This document shows, piece after piece, positions 1 through 10,978 of a stretch of DNA of 16,321 nucleotides. A program made the position numbers and the translations under genes. Position 1 is the first letter of the stretch, and each line of letters begins with the position of its first letter. This DNA is from Hamiltosporidium magnivora (Eukaryota; Microsporidia; Dubosqiidae): assembly GCA_004325065.1 (NCBI GenBank), contig PITI01000230.1:1-16321 (forward strand), read 5' to 3'. The notes beneath the pieces were generated by a model that searched no databases, was not told the DNA's origin, and worked only from the letters and a program-made list of their open reading frames with translations.

Positions 1-513
1 CTATTATATTTTTTAGTACTTTGAAAAATTATGATTTTCATAATTATTTGTTATTTTTTAATTCATAATCAATAGTGAGATAACTTTATAGAATTAATGT
101 TTTGGTTTTCTCTAAATTTTAATCACTAATCATGTTTTTCAAGTTTTGAATTTGGTTTTGAGAGGTTTAAATTTTTTTTTATCAACATCTATTTATTATT
201 TATCAAATATACAAAAAAAAATCCAATGGTTAACTACGCTTCAAAATTCTTGAATTCGATTCTGAATCGTTTTTAAATTAGATTTCCACTATTTCTCTGT
301 CTAATAAGACTATAATTGTTATTCTGATGGTATTTTGGATATATTCTGGAAAATTCAAAAAGTTGAATAATAAAATATATAACTTCACTGTTTCTGAAAA
401 TTCATAATTAATTTAAATTTTAGAATTCTATTAAATAATAAACCGATTTTTATAATTAAAATATTTAATTAAAATATTATTTTTTAATATTTTATTCAGG
501 AACCGAGGCTCAG
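1..513. other. AT-rich intergenic leader, no gene seen
   Basis: No open frame of note and no recognisable RNA gene is visible. The stretch is dominated by A/T runs. The last hundred bases before the first gene contain alternating AATT/TTAA-type sequence (about 440-490), followed by a short, less AT-rich block just before the ATG at 514. The upstream neighbour, if any, lies outside the window. Confidence 0.6.
499..513 (+). promoter_or_regulatory. G/C-richer block immediately before the start codon
   Basis: In an AT-rich setting, the 15 bases directly before the ATG at 514 are clearly G/C-richer and contain CCGAGGCTC. Microsporidian genes often have short C- or G-rich start-proximal signals and very short 5' leaders, so this may be the start-proximal promoter or transcription start region. 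It is not a clean CCC motif, unlike the ones before the other two starts in this window. The assignment rests on position and composition only. Confidence 0.2.
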
Positions 514-2874
514 ATGTGTGTAGAAATGTATTTTACGCGAATTTCAGAAAAAACTGCTTTGATAAAATGTCATTTAATATTTATGTTTCTCGTTTGCTTT
601 CCTTTTCTGGTAAATTTAACAAAGATAGTGTTTTTTCTTGTAAACGAAGAAAATCAAATTTCGAATCTAGATATTTCGCATTCACTGCTGGAAAAAGACA
701 TTCTTTGCACCGATTTTATATATCCAATGAATGAAGAAGATAAATTTAGTGTTTTTAAAAATAATATTATATGTTTCCAATCAATATCAGAACAACCCAA
801 ATATTTTATTCCAAAAATAGTAACAATACCTTATAATAAAAATGCTTTACTCCAGTCAAATGTTCTGAAAAAAAATTACGAATGCAACCGAACAGATATT
901 AGAATTATTTTAAAAGATGTTTCTTATCAATCTTTGCACATTTTTCTTAAATCAATAGAACATAGTGAGATTATTGTTAATAAACTTAGAATACAAGATT
1001 TTTTAGATATATTGATAATTATTTCTTTACTGGATATAGAAAATAACAAAAAATTATCAGATTTTATCAAAGAATTATTTATAAATGATATTTTTTCAAT
1101 GGAAAACGAAACCATACCATTTAATTTTGAAAAATATTATGACAGTCCGCATTTTGAGAAAATTAATAAATCAATGCTGATGAATCTATGGATACTTTTT
1201 ATGAATATTATAACATTTAATGATAAAGCCACAGTGCGAACTACCGTTCGTTCAGAGTTATACACAATGAGTTTTAAATTTATTGATGTCTTATTTTCAT
1301 CAAAGGTTTTACCTCCAAAAAGTTTAGGAACAAAACTATATTTAAGATTAGACAAAACAAGCATTACTCATATCTATAAGATAATAAATGTAGAATATTT
1401 AATGAGAACATGGATTTTTTTACTCAAAATATCAAATCTAGATATTCTTTATTTGATTTTCTTAGACCAAGAATCTTATGAGAAATCAGTCAAACTTTTT
1501 TCTAATATAACATGTAAAATAGAAAAGATTTATATGGTTTTCTTAGAAAGTTCTATAAAGTTGTTTTCAAACATAAATTTTTATATTCCTTGCAAAAGCT
1601 TAAAGGTATTCAAACTGAAATATGATTATTTCACAACAGATGAAATAAAAATGCTTTTAAAAATTTGTGATCCTTTACAATATATTACCATTAAAACAAA
1701 AAAATTGGATTTTAAAAAATTAAATCTATTGGTAGATTTTTTTAAAAAAAATCCGGATAAATTCTGCAAGATTAAATGTTCGATCTATGATATCTTGAAC
1801 ACAGATTCGGAATCACTCTCGCAAATCCCGACTAATATTATATTTTATATCGATCAAATTAAAACAGGATCAAGTTATGAAAAAATACCTATAAAATATA
1901 TGCCTTTTTTCCACAAACAACATTATTGTTATAAACTAAAAGACAATGATGTTTTCCCAAATAATATTGTATTCTATGAATGCTCAAAGTTCATAGAAAT
2001 TACATTAGATTTTACAGGCAGTTCAGTACCTTTTAAACTTAATAGTTCAATTTTTACATCAATGAGATACTTCAAAACCATAAAATATTTTTTTTTGGAA
2101 AATATCATAATTAGTGATGAATTGCTTTTGTACGTTTTAGAATCAAATACAATTTTACTCTTAGTTGTTCAAAAATTTTGTATCGCTTCTAATTTAAAAT
2201 TTCATTCCAGAAATGATAAATTGATTAATCAAAGTGTAAACAATATTGTTTTAAAAAATTCATTATCGAATATTAATTGTAGTGTTTTTGATTATTTGAG
2301 TAGATTTAGACATTGTATCGGATTTAAACTTGTAAATGTATACGTTGATTATAGAGTTTCTTGTCTAAAAAATTTATACAATTTTTTTTTAAGTTCTTCT
2401 ACCATAGAGTATGACAAAATATATATGGAAGCTTTTGTTTTCGAAACAGAAATAAATGATGATAGAAACACAAGTTTTTTGCAATTTTTTTCTATAATAT
2501 ATGATTTTTCAAAGCTTTATAAAATTTCATATCGTGTGTATAGAATTTCAGAAACAGAATTTCGCTTTTTTAGTGAAATGAGATGCTTGAAAAATGTTCA
2601 TATCGAAATTCGCAATCGAACTGACTGTATCGATTTTCAAAGACTATTTTGTAATTTCGGTATTGAAAGAACTATTCTACATTTTGATATCAGTGTTTAT
2701 AGAATTCATAAGAATACAATAGAATTTTTTAAAAAAATAAAAAATCTGATGATTCTTCGTATTTTCACTCAAACCATCGACATCGATATTATTAAGACAA
2801 TCAAAAAAAACGATTTTAGAAAAACCTTTATTAGATTTAAGCAACCTACACGAGAACACAGACTATCGAAGTAA
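514..2874 (+). CDS. Leucine-rich multigene-family protein (copy 1), C-terminus truncated by a frame change
   Basis: A 786-residue protein, rich in Ile, Leu, Lys, Phe and Asn, of unknown function. A strongly hydrophobic segment at about residues 17-43 could be a signal peptide or membrane anchor. Residues about 127-191 have a pattern like the second half of a BTB/SKP1 fold: IILKDVSYQSLHIFLK, then QDFLDIL and SLLDIE, then a charged helix. Weak leucine-rich-repeat spacing appears at about 360-410 (CKSLKVFKL, then LLKICDPLQYITI) and 744-765. The start at 514, not the inner Met at 526, is supported by the paralogue at 10979. The two align without gaps over the first 109 residues, with 46 identities by hand count. 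The stop at 2872 falls just before a tail that is in frame in the paralogue, so this copy lost about 14 residues. It probably belongs to an expanded secreted or surface family. That it is a gene is secure; the function and fold are inferred. Confidence 0.85.
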   Translation: MCVEMYFTRISEKTALIKCHLIFMFLVCFPFLVNLTKIVFFLVNEENQISNLDISHSLLEKDILCTDFIYPMNEEDKFSVFKNNIICFQSISEQPKYFIPKIVTIPYNKNALLQSNVLKKNYECNRTDIRIILKDVSYQSLHIFLKSIEHSEIIVNKLRIQDFLDILIIISLLDIENNKKLSDFIKELFINDIFSMENETIPFNFEKYYDSPHFEKINKSMLMNLWILFMNIITFNDKATVRTTVRSELYTMSFKFIDVLFSSKVLPPKSLGTKLYLRLDKTSITHIYKIINVEYLMRTWIFLLKISNLDILYLIFLDQESYEKSVKLFSNITCKIEKIYMVFLESSIKLFSNINFYIPCKSLKVFKLKYDYFTTDEIKMLLKICDPLQYITIKTKKLDFKKLNLLVDFFKKNPDKFCKIKCSIYDILNTDSESLSQIPTNIIFYIDQIKTGSSYEKIPIKYMPFFHKQHYCYKLKDNDVFPNNIVFYECSKFIEITLDFTGSSVPFKLNSSIFTSMRYFKTIKYFFLENIIISDELLLYVLESNTILLLVVQKFCIASNLKFHSRNDKLINQSVNNIVLKNSLSNINCSVFDYLSRFRHCIGFKLVNVYVDYRVSCLKNLYNFFLSSSTIEYDKIYMEAFVFETEINDDRNTSFLQFFSIIYDFSKLYKISYRVYRISETEFRFFSEMRCLKNVHIEIRNRTDCIDFQRLFCNFGIERTILHFDISVYRIHKNTIEFFKKIKNLMILRIFTQTIDIDIIKTIKKNDFRKTFIRFKQPTREHRLSK

Positions 2875-2915
2875 ACAATTATCTTGATTCTGAATTTGAA
2901 ACGTCTTATCCTTAG
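2875..2915 (+). pseudogene. Out-of-frame C-terminal tail of the copy 1 family protein
   Basis: Read one base back from the gene's own frame, the bases after the stop encode V-NNYLDSEFETSYP and then TAG at 2913-2915. The paralogue has I-NHYLDSEFSTN at the same place, directly after the residue matching the last Lys of copy 1. The loss of one base between about 2866 and 2873, for example in the AA pair of CGAAG, explains the early stop. An assembly error is the main alternative. Confidence 0.7.
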
Positions 2916-4689
2916 AATTTTAAATGTTTTTATCTGAGCTTAAAAATATATTTATGATGCGTGTATTGATTGTTGTACTTTTTCTTGAAACGTTCAACTA
3001 GTTACAGAATATTTAGGTTTTAATCTATATTTAATATGCTGATATAACCATCTGAAACATTTTTGGTAATCCATAGATATATTATTCAAAGATAACGGAT
3101 AAATCAATATAATTAAATATATTTTCGTAATCTAAGTAGTTTAAACCCTTTTCTTATTATTTTCTTATGTTTATTACATATTTGATTAGATCTATTGATA
3201 CATGGTATATTTGGATTTAAGTTTTTGATCATAGAGAACCAAAGAATATTTGAACGAATAATCTAAGATTTGATAAAAAAAAGAATTTTCCCTGAAATGA
3301 AAAGAACTTATACAGAGGTTTGGTAAAGATTGATAGATAATTAATCGTAAATGTAAATTAAAAGATTTAATAGCATTTTTCAATATTTTAAAAACCATGT
3401 CGAGTAGTTAGTGATATAAAAAATTTTTATTTTAAATATTCAATCGAATTTCGATAGATTTTTTTACAGAATATTTTTTTAAAGCGATAAAACAGCGATA
3501 TATACACCATAAATAAATTATTCTACTGAAAAATAAAAAAAAAAAACTGATCACATATAAGTTATACAATGATAAGCATTGTGTTAACAAACTAGCGAAC
3601 TAATGATGCGTTTCTTTCATTTTTTTTCAGAACCAACATTTTTTCTGACAAAAAAATATGTATAATTTACTTTTTTCTTGATATTTTTGCAAATATCTGA
3701 TTTGATTCGTAAGTTTCTACTATTATGAGAACCGTTTTAAAACATTTCCCTCGCATTAAAAAATTCTTACATTAATTCCATTCATTTCAAAAACTAAATA
3801 TGTTTTAATTACTTCTTTATATGCTAATATTAGATATAAAGATATAAATCTTATTTTTTCTTTATTTGCAGATGTAAGTTGCTAAATTAATATACCGAAA
3901 AAACCCAATTAGCTTTATAATTCATGGTTTTATCTAAATTACTCATTATAAGACAAAAAGTATTCTAAGTATGATTAAAAGCAATCTTTGATTTATTAAA
4001 CAATTTTATTAAAATAAAAAAACATTATCTTAGTTTTTAAAACTATAAACTGTTCTATTGAATAAATTTTAAACAAAGACGAATACTATTTTGCATCTTT
4101 GAAGAGTTTCGAGCTTTTCGAGGCCTTTTTTTTCATTCAAAGTATATAATAATAAAAATAATAATAGAACTTTGGTATCACCCAGAATAAGATAATCCAT
4201 TTCTATAGATAATTTCAAATACGAGGTATGATTTAATGAGATATGAGCATTTTATGAAAGGTGGTATCAATGATAAACACAAATTTGACAAATGAAAATA
4301 CGATTTCGAAATTTCAATTTGAAGGCTTTATCCAAAATATATTTTGAACAAAAGTTTGCGTTTAAATAGAAACGAATATTAAAGAATTTAACCTGAAAAA
4401 CTATTGGAGAAAAAAACTTTTTGTATCGATGATTGGTAAATATAGAGTAAATGAGAGTATAATAGTGTATCTAAATAAATAGTCTCTCTATGTTATTCGG
4501 ATTTTAATTTAATTTTGATGTTCTAGACTTTTAATTCAAGTATATGTATTTATCTTGTAAAATATCTCTTGATTCTCGGGATGTATCGAGAAATAACAAA
4601 AGGCTATTAGAAGAAATCTTCATATGATTTCGAATCCGTTACAGGAGAAAAATAAATACGAAATATAAAAAATTTTATAAAAATTCTTT
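2916..4689. other. Gene-free AT-rich spacer
   Basis: No intact gene, RNA gene or ordered repeat was found. The longest frames, including a 68-codon one on the minus strand at 3192-3398, are within what such AT-rich DNA yields by chance and show no family motif. Many short A and T runs are present. No further copy of the leucine-rich family was noticed. Confidence 0.5.
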
Positions 4690-5060
4690 ATTAGCAAGAC
4701 TTTCTATTTGTGTTTGGACTAATTTAGAAGCATATGCTTGGCAACGATTGGATGAATTTGGTTTGAAACAATAGTTTATATTCTTATTGGAATGAAAAAT
4801 GACCAACATTTTCGGTTGTTCCAAACGGATTCATTGCAATAATTTAAGATCTACAAATAAAGATGGTTTTACTTAAATATGTTTGTAGCTTTTTAGCCTC
4901 CTTCATGTACACCTAGGCCGAGTCTGCACATACTTCGAGTTTAAAAGCATAGAAACCTGGCATTTTGTGTCGAATTTTGAAATCTATGCCCATATGTCAT
5001 CAACAATTGCATGCTTCAAAACGATCAAACCTAAGAGAAGGTTATACCGATTAGGTTGTA
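4690..5060 (-). pseudogene. Decayed piggyBac-like transposase (DDE_Tnp_1_7 core)
   Basis: No open frame survives, but the minus-strand translation keeps the ordered landmarks of a piggyBac transposase core. First comes V-D-D (codons 5004-4996), the place of the first catalytic Asp. Then, after four codons plus one extra base, FKIR, matching the family's FKGR. Then MPGFYAFKLEVCADS, matching P..[WY]GFKL.V.ADS; the Asp in ADS at 4922-4924 is the second catalytic site. About 41 residues on is V-G-H-F-x-F, as in the block before the third acidic site, and 72 residues after the ADS Asp comes T-N-R-K (about 4700-4711), as in GT.R.NRK. Order and spacing fit the family. Several stop codons and at least one frame change show it is long dead. 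The third acidic residue is not preserved; a stop lies there. No terminal inverted repeats or TTAA flanks were identified, and the outer limits are approximate. Confidence 0.55.
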
Positions 5061-8000
5061 ACAACTTCATAGTGACTCCCAGTTTAAGCGAAAGGAATAA
5101 ATTTTAGACAGAAGTATTTTCGGTTCTGAAATTTCAGATTTAATATGAATGGGCTAGTGTTTAGTGAGCCACATATAAGGTTTGACACACCATCGAACCT
5201 AGCGAAAAAAATATTAAAAGAATTTGGTAGCGTGGCCGGCCAGAAAATGACTTCTGCAATCTTTTAGATGGAAACCTTGCAATTTATAGGCATCTTATGT
5301 GAAATTTCTTTAATTTAGGAGTAACAAATTTTTATTTTACACTCAGAAATGCAATAAAACCAGTAAATAAAGAGTTAAATATGTGTTTTTTTTTTAAAAA
5401 AAAACAAAATATTTTTTGAATAAATATTTAAGCTTAACTTTGACTAAAGTTCTGTTTTTTTGTTTCTATTTTTATTTTTAAAAAAAGAGATTCTTTGCTT
5501 CAAAGAGAGCAAATTTATTTTTGAAGATAATTAAATCTTACTAATATAGATTAGAGGTTTTAAACCATCAAGTGAAGTAAATTTACGTTTAATGAGAATC
5601 GAAAATTAAAAGTTGGTTTTACAAATAGGTCGTAATATATATCAAAAATACAAGACAGATGTTAACAAAATACATCGAAGAATCCTCAGTGGATGAAATT
5701 AAAGGTACAGTGTAAGGTTTAATCTCATAATAAAAATCTAACTATCTGGTTGAGGTGCAATGTCTTTATAAGTCTAGAAAAAACTTTCAGCTTGAACGAG
5801 AACGAACATAACTATTCTATAAATTTTACAAATTGTCTTTTAATCGTAAAGATACAAGTCAGAAAATAACTGTAAATTATTGATACTAAAAATTCTGAAG
5901 AATCTTATCGATGTGCAGAAAAACTTAATATATAAAGACAGCTATGGCTAAATTTAAAACCAATAGATCTAAAATTGTATTTTTTTTATGGTTTTATTTG
6001 TTAGTAAATCAAACTTTAAACTCTTGAAATTTTTTTTGTAAACTTGTATTTGATATTCTACAAAAGTAATGAAAAATCCTTTATAAAACAAACGAGTAAG
6101 CAAACATATTACAATTAGAACATCATTCTATTACGGAAAGATAAAGGCCTCAATAAAATCAAAGAAAAATTTACTAAATCAATTTACAATTTTAAGCAAA
6201 TTGTAATAAATCTGAGTATATCTAGTTAAACATAAAGATTCAACTTTTTATACACCGGGCCTGCTATAACCAGACTTGAAGAAGAGCAATCGAAAAAAGT
6301 CGGTTGTGGTATTTATAAGTCATATTGTCAAAAACACACTCAAATAGAAACAAACTTCAGCCTATGAAGAATTTTATTTAGCCTTACTATAAGATATTTA
6401 GAATACTTGATTCCAAACATATATGATCTTTTGAAACAATTCATTTATTAAATAAGCGTATACATCAACTTTAATCGATTTTATAAGATTTTTTTCAAAT
6501 ATAAAAATTTATGGTTCTTATGAAATTTTAATCGTAAGTACATTTCTGAGAATAAAATTATATCCGGATGATCTGATCTAGTTAAAATTATTGTGAGAGC
6601 AATCAAAAGACAAAAAAAAACAAAATTTTTTACTTTTATCAAGAAAAGCCTTAAAAAATTATTGATAATATAAATAGGATAGCCTTTTAGTAGAGGCTGG
6701 CGGGAGAGTGAATAATTTCAAAAATTCATATTCAAAAGTTCAATTATAACAAAAATTTCGGGTTAACAACAATACGAGAATTTAAAGATTCTTTTTTAAA
6801 ATACACATCTTTGTCCTCAGGAATAGTATTTTCTATGTTTCTTATACTTTTATACTTTGATATTTTTTTTTCTGCTTAGTCGTATTCAATTGCTTTTGAA
6901 AAATTAAAAATATAAGAAGCGACAATAAACTGGTTTAAGAGAGTATTAGAACAAACAAATAAGTAAAAATGAAATATATTTAACTTATGGTTCATTAGGA
7001 AGTTTCCATATGAAAATTTTTTTTGGGGAATAGATTTGTAATTAAACATTTAATTGTAATAATTACATTTTTATTTCTAGAAAAAGTAAATTATATTCGT
7101 AGGATATATAGTTTTTTAACTCCAGAAGAATCTAGGTAAACACAAACTCAAATTAAAATTTAGGAGGAATCACATGAACATATAGAATGATTCTATTGAA
7201 ACAAAGGTTTAATACTTCAAAAACAAATCACTGTCAATATTTATAGTTGCATATAAAAATGGTTTCTTTCAAAAGCTTATTAGGATGCAAGTTATTTAAA
7301 AAACAATTTAGGATACGATGCTTACCATAAATTTAATAAAGAAAATAAAAAATTCGTTTTTTTAAAAAGTTTTGAAAATATTTCAAAACTAATAAAATGT
7401 TAAAAAACTTTATAATTTGCAAAACCATAACCGAATAGATATCTACGAATGTGAAATGTAAAAACTAATTATTTTTGATAAATGACTATCTATAATAAAG
7501 GTGTATAGATAATGGAACTCAATGAAATTGTATTTAAATTTAAAATTTCTTTGATTTAAAATTTTGGAATATAAGATGTAATTTTGAATATTAAATATCT
7601 TAAGTCAAAATATCCTTTGAAAAAATATCTACTGAATAGTTTTATAAATATTAAAATCAAATTTGTTGCTTAGTATTTTTACTATTTAGTATATTCTATA
7701 TGTTGCAGTACATGGTACTATACATAGCAAGAATATGTAATTTATGAAGATTGATTCGTTATTTATAAATCTAATTCTTTTAAGTTTCAACCAATAATAA
7801 TTCATTTATCTGCTTAAATTTAGTTTTTTTCTATTTTAAGAGCCATTTGCAAATAAAAAAACCAAAATTATCTTTACTCGCGTCTAATTATATTCATTGG
7901 AGAAAATAAAGAAATATACAAAGTTTACGTTCCTTATTGATTATTTGTATCCCATATTTTATTAAGAGTTTCACAAATCAAAATAAAAATTCTTAAGAGA

Positions 8001-8280
8001 AATATATAACTTGAATATATATTTGCAGAATGTAGTGCATACGTGAAGTACTGATTCTTTTCCGAAAAATAGCAAGTAGCGATTTATTTTTTTAGTAAAC
8101 GGATAAAATAATATTCTTTAATTTTGCGACATTTTTTATAGATACCGTTGATGTCTTTGTTATTCGTGTGAATCGAGGGCAAAGTTATGCCATAAAATGA
8201 CACATTTAAAAAATATTCTTCAGTTATGTTTAAACATGTTTAATTGTTTCTTACGATATGATATAGATGCTTCATTATAA
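5061..8280. other. Gene-free AT-rich spacer with possible faint relics
   Basis: No intact gene is present. The 5061-5290 part is less AT-rich and may hold the decayed N-terminal half of the piggyBac-like element, but no motif confirms this. Short plus-strand open stretches at about 5550-5714 and 6236-6364 look protein-like to the eye but match no family I recognise and are not longer than expected by chance in DNA of this composition. From about 6400 to 8280 I see only AT-rich sequence with homopolymer runs. Confidence 0.45.
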
Positions 8281-9400
8281 AGCTTAATTCCACATCACGA
8301 GTCTCCACTACCACACGATTCTATATATAAATCTCTAGATTTCTGACTCACCGGTGTTATAAATAGTTCGATGCCTAAACTATCTATATTTTCTGATATC
8401 TACGCATATATCGCTGTCAAATCTTTCTAATTTCTTCTCTAAGTAAATAAAGCGTGGATTTCTGTGTCACTTACAGCAAATTCATATTTTATTCTGATAT
8501 TTTAAAAATCCCTGACAAAAAATTCATCTAGCTCGCTGTCGCCGTTTCACTCTTCATGCTTTTATAAGCAAATTTTATGTTCTTCAGATAGATGAGAGAA
8601 TAAGCTTCTGCTTGAACTCTTTTTGTGAGCAATTTTTTTAAAAGTTCTGACTTTTAGAGGAAAAGCTTAACAGTTGGTTCGCGCAATTCTTACCTTGTCT
8701 GTGCGATTAAAGTTTGTTTTTATATTATAGAATATTTAAGCAAGATAGAGTTCAGAGAAATTGATTTCGAGCTCTTTTAAATAAGGTTTCAGCTTTTTGT
8801 ATTTCTTTAAAGACAAGCCTAATGAAGAAGTGTATTTTTTGGCGATATAACTCGAATTGTGTGATCCACATTCGTAAAATAGGTCTAAAGATATCTTTTT
8901 TTAAATCAGATTCTTCTTGTTATCTTTGTTAACCGATAGAAATTTCTTGTTTTTCATGTTTAGAACTTATAGATTTCAGGTTCTATAGCCAAAGCAACCC
9001 ATGATTAAATCACTCAGAATTTCCAAAAATAACTAGAAAGATGCAATTTGCTAACACTCTGAATACAAAGGACTTGTTTTATTTCTAGGAACATTTTTTA
9101 TTTTTTTTCCAAAACAGTCTTTTTCCATTTATATGCACAACTAGGTTATTACAACTCGTAATCCTTTAAAATTCTTGGTAAACTACTGTCAACGTGATTT
9201 TTCTCTATGCTAATCATAAAAAACAGTATCTGTAAAAAAACATCCACTATAGTTTAGTCTTTTTCTTGAGCTTCTCATAGTAATCTTGTGTTCGGGAAAT
9301 CTACCAAGTGTCGAAGCTAAAGATTGTGATTAAAAAACCTCTGTTGTAAACGACATATAAAGCAAATGGTTTATATTACCACATCATTTTAAGGTTTATT
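8281..9400. other. Spacer with T/C-rich plus strand, possible minus-strand gene relic
   Basis: By eye, the plus strand here has more T than A and, in its first half, more C than G, unlike the A-rich spacer before it. Minus-strand translation gives disconnected open stretches of 25-55 codons in different frames, for example around 8740-8900 and 8530-8650. A purine-rich minus strand with scattered open patches would fit a decayed minus-strand gene, but open stretches of this size are expected by chance at this base composition. No domain was recognised. Confidence 0.3.
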
Positions 9401-10973
9401 CTTCTGATACTTCCTGCAATTAAACAGCATTTTTTGCCACATTTTATTATCAACTGATTACTTTTTTTACTATGTCTTCTCAGTTCATATAAATAAACAG
9501 TATCTGTGGCACATATATTTATTTTTATAATATAACCAAAACAGGACTCCTTCAAGTCAAAATTTGTAACTTTGTAGAATTTTTTAGTATAACTTTATCT
9601 AAAGGTTTTTAGTTTTGCAATAAATAAAGATTATTAACAGTGAAAGTTTATTGCCAGAAACCATTCAGAAGAAAGTTCTGTATAATAGAAATCATAGGCT
9701 TGGATTAATTTCTCAGAAATCGAAAACTGTTAGAAAAAAATGCAGTGTTTATTTTGTGACACAAAGTAGAAGCCAATTGATAACAACTGAAGTCACGGGA
9801 AGCAACTTTTTTCATTTATTTTCGAGTAGGTCCCATTACGAAAAAATTTCTATAAAGCAAAACTGACATAATTTGAAGCAATAAAAGGTGAGTATTTACT
9901 GTAATAGCGTTTTAAGATTTATAACAAAATTTATAATCATTTTCTGTCTTAAATAGAATTTAATACAAGCTAATATGAATTAAGAGTCGAAAAAAACTAG
10001 CCATATGTACTTTAAAAGCCATAACACCTTATACCCATATACCTAAGTTCACCAACCAATGATAGAATATCTAGAAACAAATACCGAAAATATACGCCCA
10101 AAAATCGATCGGATTCTATAGTCCAAGCATTAAATCACAATATAGAACACATTTTACATGTATATCACGGATTTAATAAACAAGAAAAGCTTTAATACAA
10201 AATGATCTAACACAATTGAATTTTATTTACTATCATTGGTTTTTATTTAGAAGTTTTATATTTAGAATAAATAAAGGATTAATATCTCTGAATGTGCTAT
10301 AGTTCGATATTTTTCTATCTGTAACTGGATACACGGGCTTTATAATTCGATAGCCATGCATATCTTTTTATTAGCAGGAAACAAAAATACTGCATGCTTA
10401 ATATTCAATTAATTAGTACAATGCAATTTTGTAAAATATTATAATCTTTTATATTGATTATACATCGAATATGTAGGAAGACTAGGTATTATTCCTATTT
10501 TTGCCCATATATTTTGAAGATTTCTGGTTTCAAACACTTTAACTTAAAAATATCATAGCCCAATATAAATTTTGGTTCGATTTTATTGTGTTTTCCGATA
10601 TTTGTGCTTTATTTATCGAAGTATCATACTTTTTAATTAAAAGCCATAGAAATAGTTATAATACTCTTTATTTTTATCTTTTCTGGTTTAGATAAAGTGT
10701 AAAAGAATAAAAATATATATTAAAATGGTTTTTTTTACCAATTTTTTAGATGTTATTTAAATACCTTTGATTTGTTAAATATCGGTCGATTTTGTTTTAA
10801 ACAATCTGAAATACTTAAGGAAGCAATAAATGCTTAAAAAAACAAATACTACACATACTTTCATGATATCTTAAAACAAATTTAGATTTCTTTTAATTTA
10901 ATAATTAATTAATCGATTAAATTAAATTTTTTTTTGATTTGAATTTTTTAAATATAGCAAGAGAACAATACGA
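9401..10973. other. Gene-free spacer before the second family member
   Basis: The longest open stretch, 9624-9866 on the plus strand (about 80 codons), has no ATG anywhere in frame. It can only be counted as an ORF from a TTG, which is not credible for a eukaryotic gene. It is somewhat less AT-rich than its surroundings and could be a relic of unknown origin. The rest is AT-rich, with A/T-only blocks just before the family gene (about 10890-10950). No RNA gene was recognised. Confidence 0.45.
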
Positions 10974-10976
10974 CCC
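10974..10976 (+). promoter_or_regulatory. CCC-like start-proximal motif
   Basis: GACCCATATG places a CCC triplet two bases before the ATG at 10979, in DNA that is otherwise nearly free of C runs. CCC-like elements right before the start codon are a known feature of microsporidian promoters, where 5' leaders are extremely short. It fits the ATG at 10979 being the ancestral start of the second family member. Only the motif and its position support the call. Confidence 0.35.
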
Positions 10977-10978
10977 AT

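Noticed and set aside
1137..1364. 75-codon minus-strand frame inside the first family gene
   Set aside because: It is antisense to a gene whose sense frame is conserved with a paralogue, so it is a shadow frame.
3192..3398. 68-codon minus-strand frame
   Set aside because: It has no recognisable motif, its composition matches the spacer and its length is within chance.
6236..6364. Short open stretch containing LEEEQSKKVGCGIYKSYCQK
   Set aside because: It looks protein-like but is only 43 codons, has no start codon and matches no recognised family. Many stretches of this length are expected by chance.
8670..8700. GGTTCGCGCAATTC, resembling a tRNA T-arm or B-box
   Set aside because: No A-box, anticodon arm or acceptor pairing could be placed around it, so it is not a tRNA.
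9624..9866. Plus-strand open stretch of about 80 codons
   Set aside because: There is no ATG in frame and no motif. A stretch this long is borderline for chance in 8 kb of AT-rich DNA read in six frames.
10060..10200. Two adjoining frames with a helix pattern loosely like the SRP54 M domain
   Set aside because: Only the spacing of hydrophobic residues matched. The diagnostic glycine/serine loop is absent and nothing upstream supports it.
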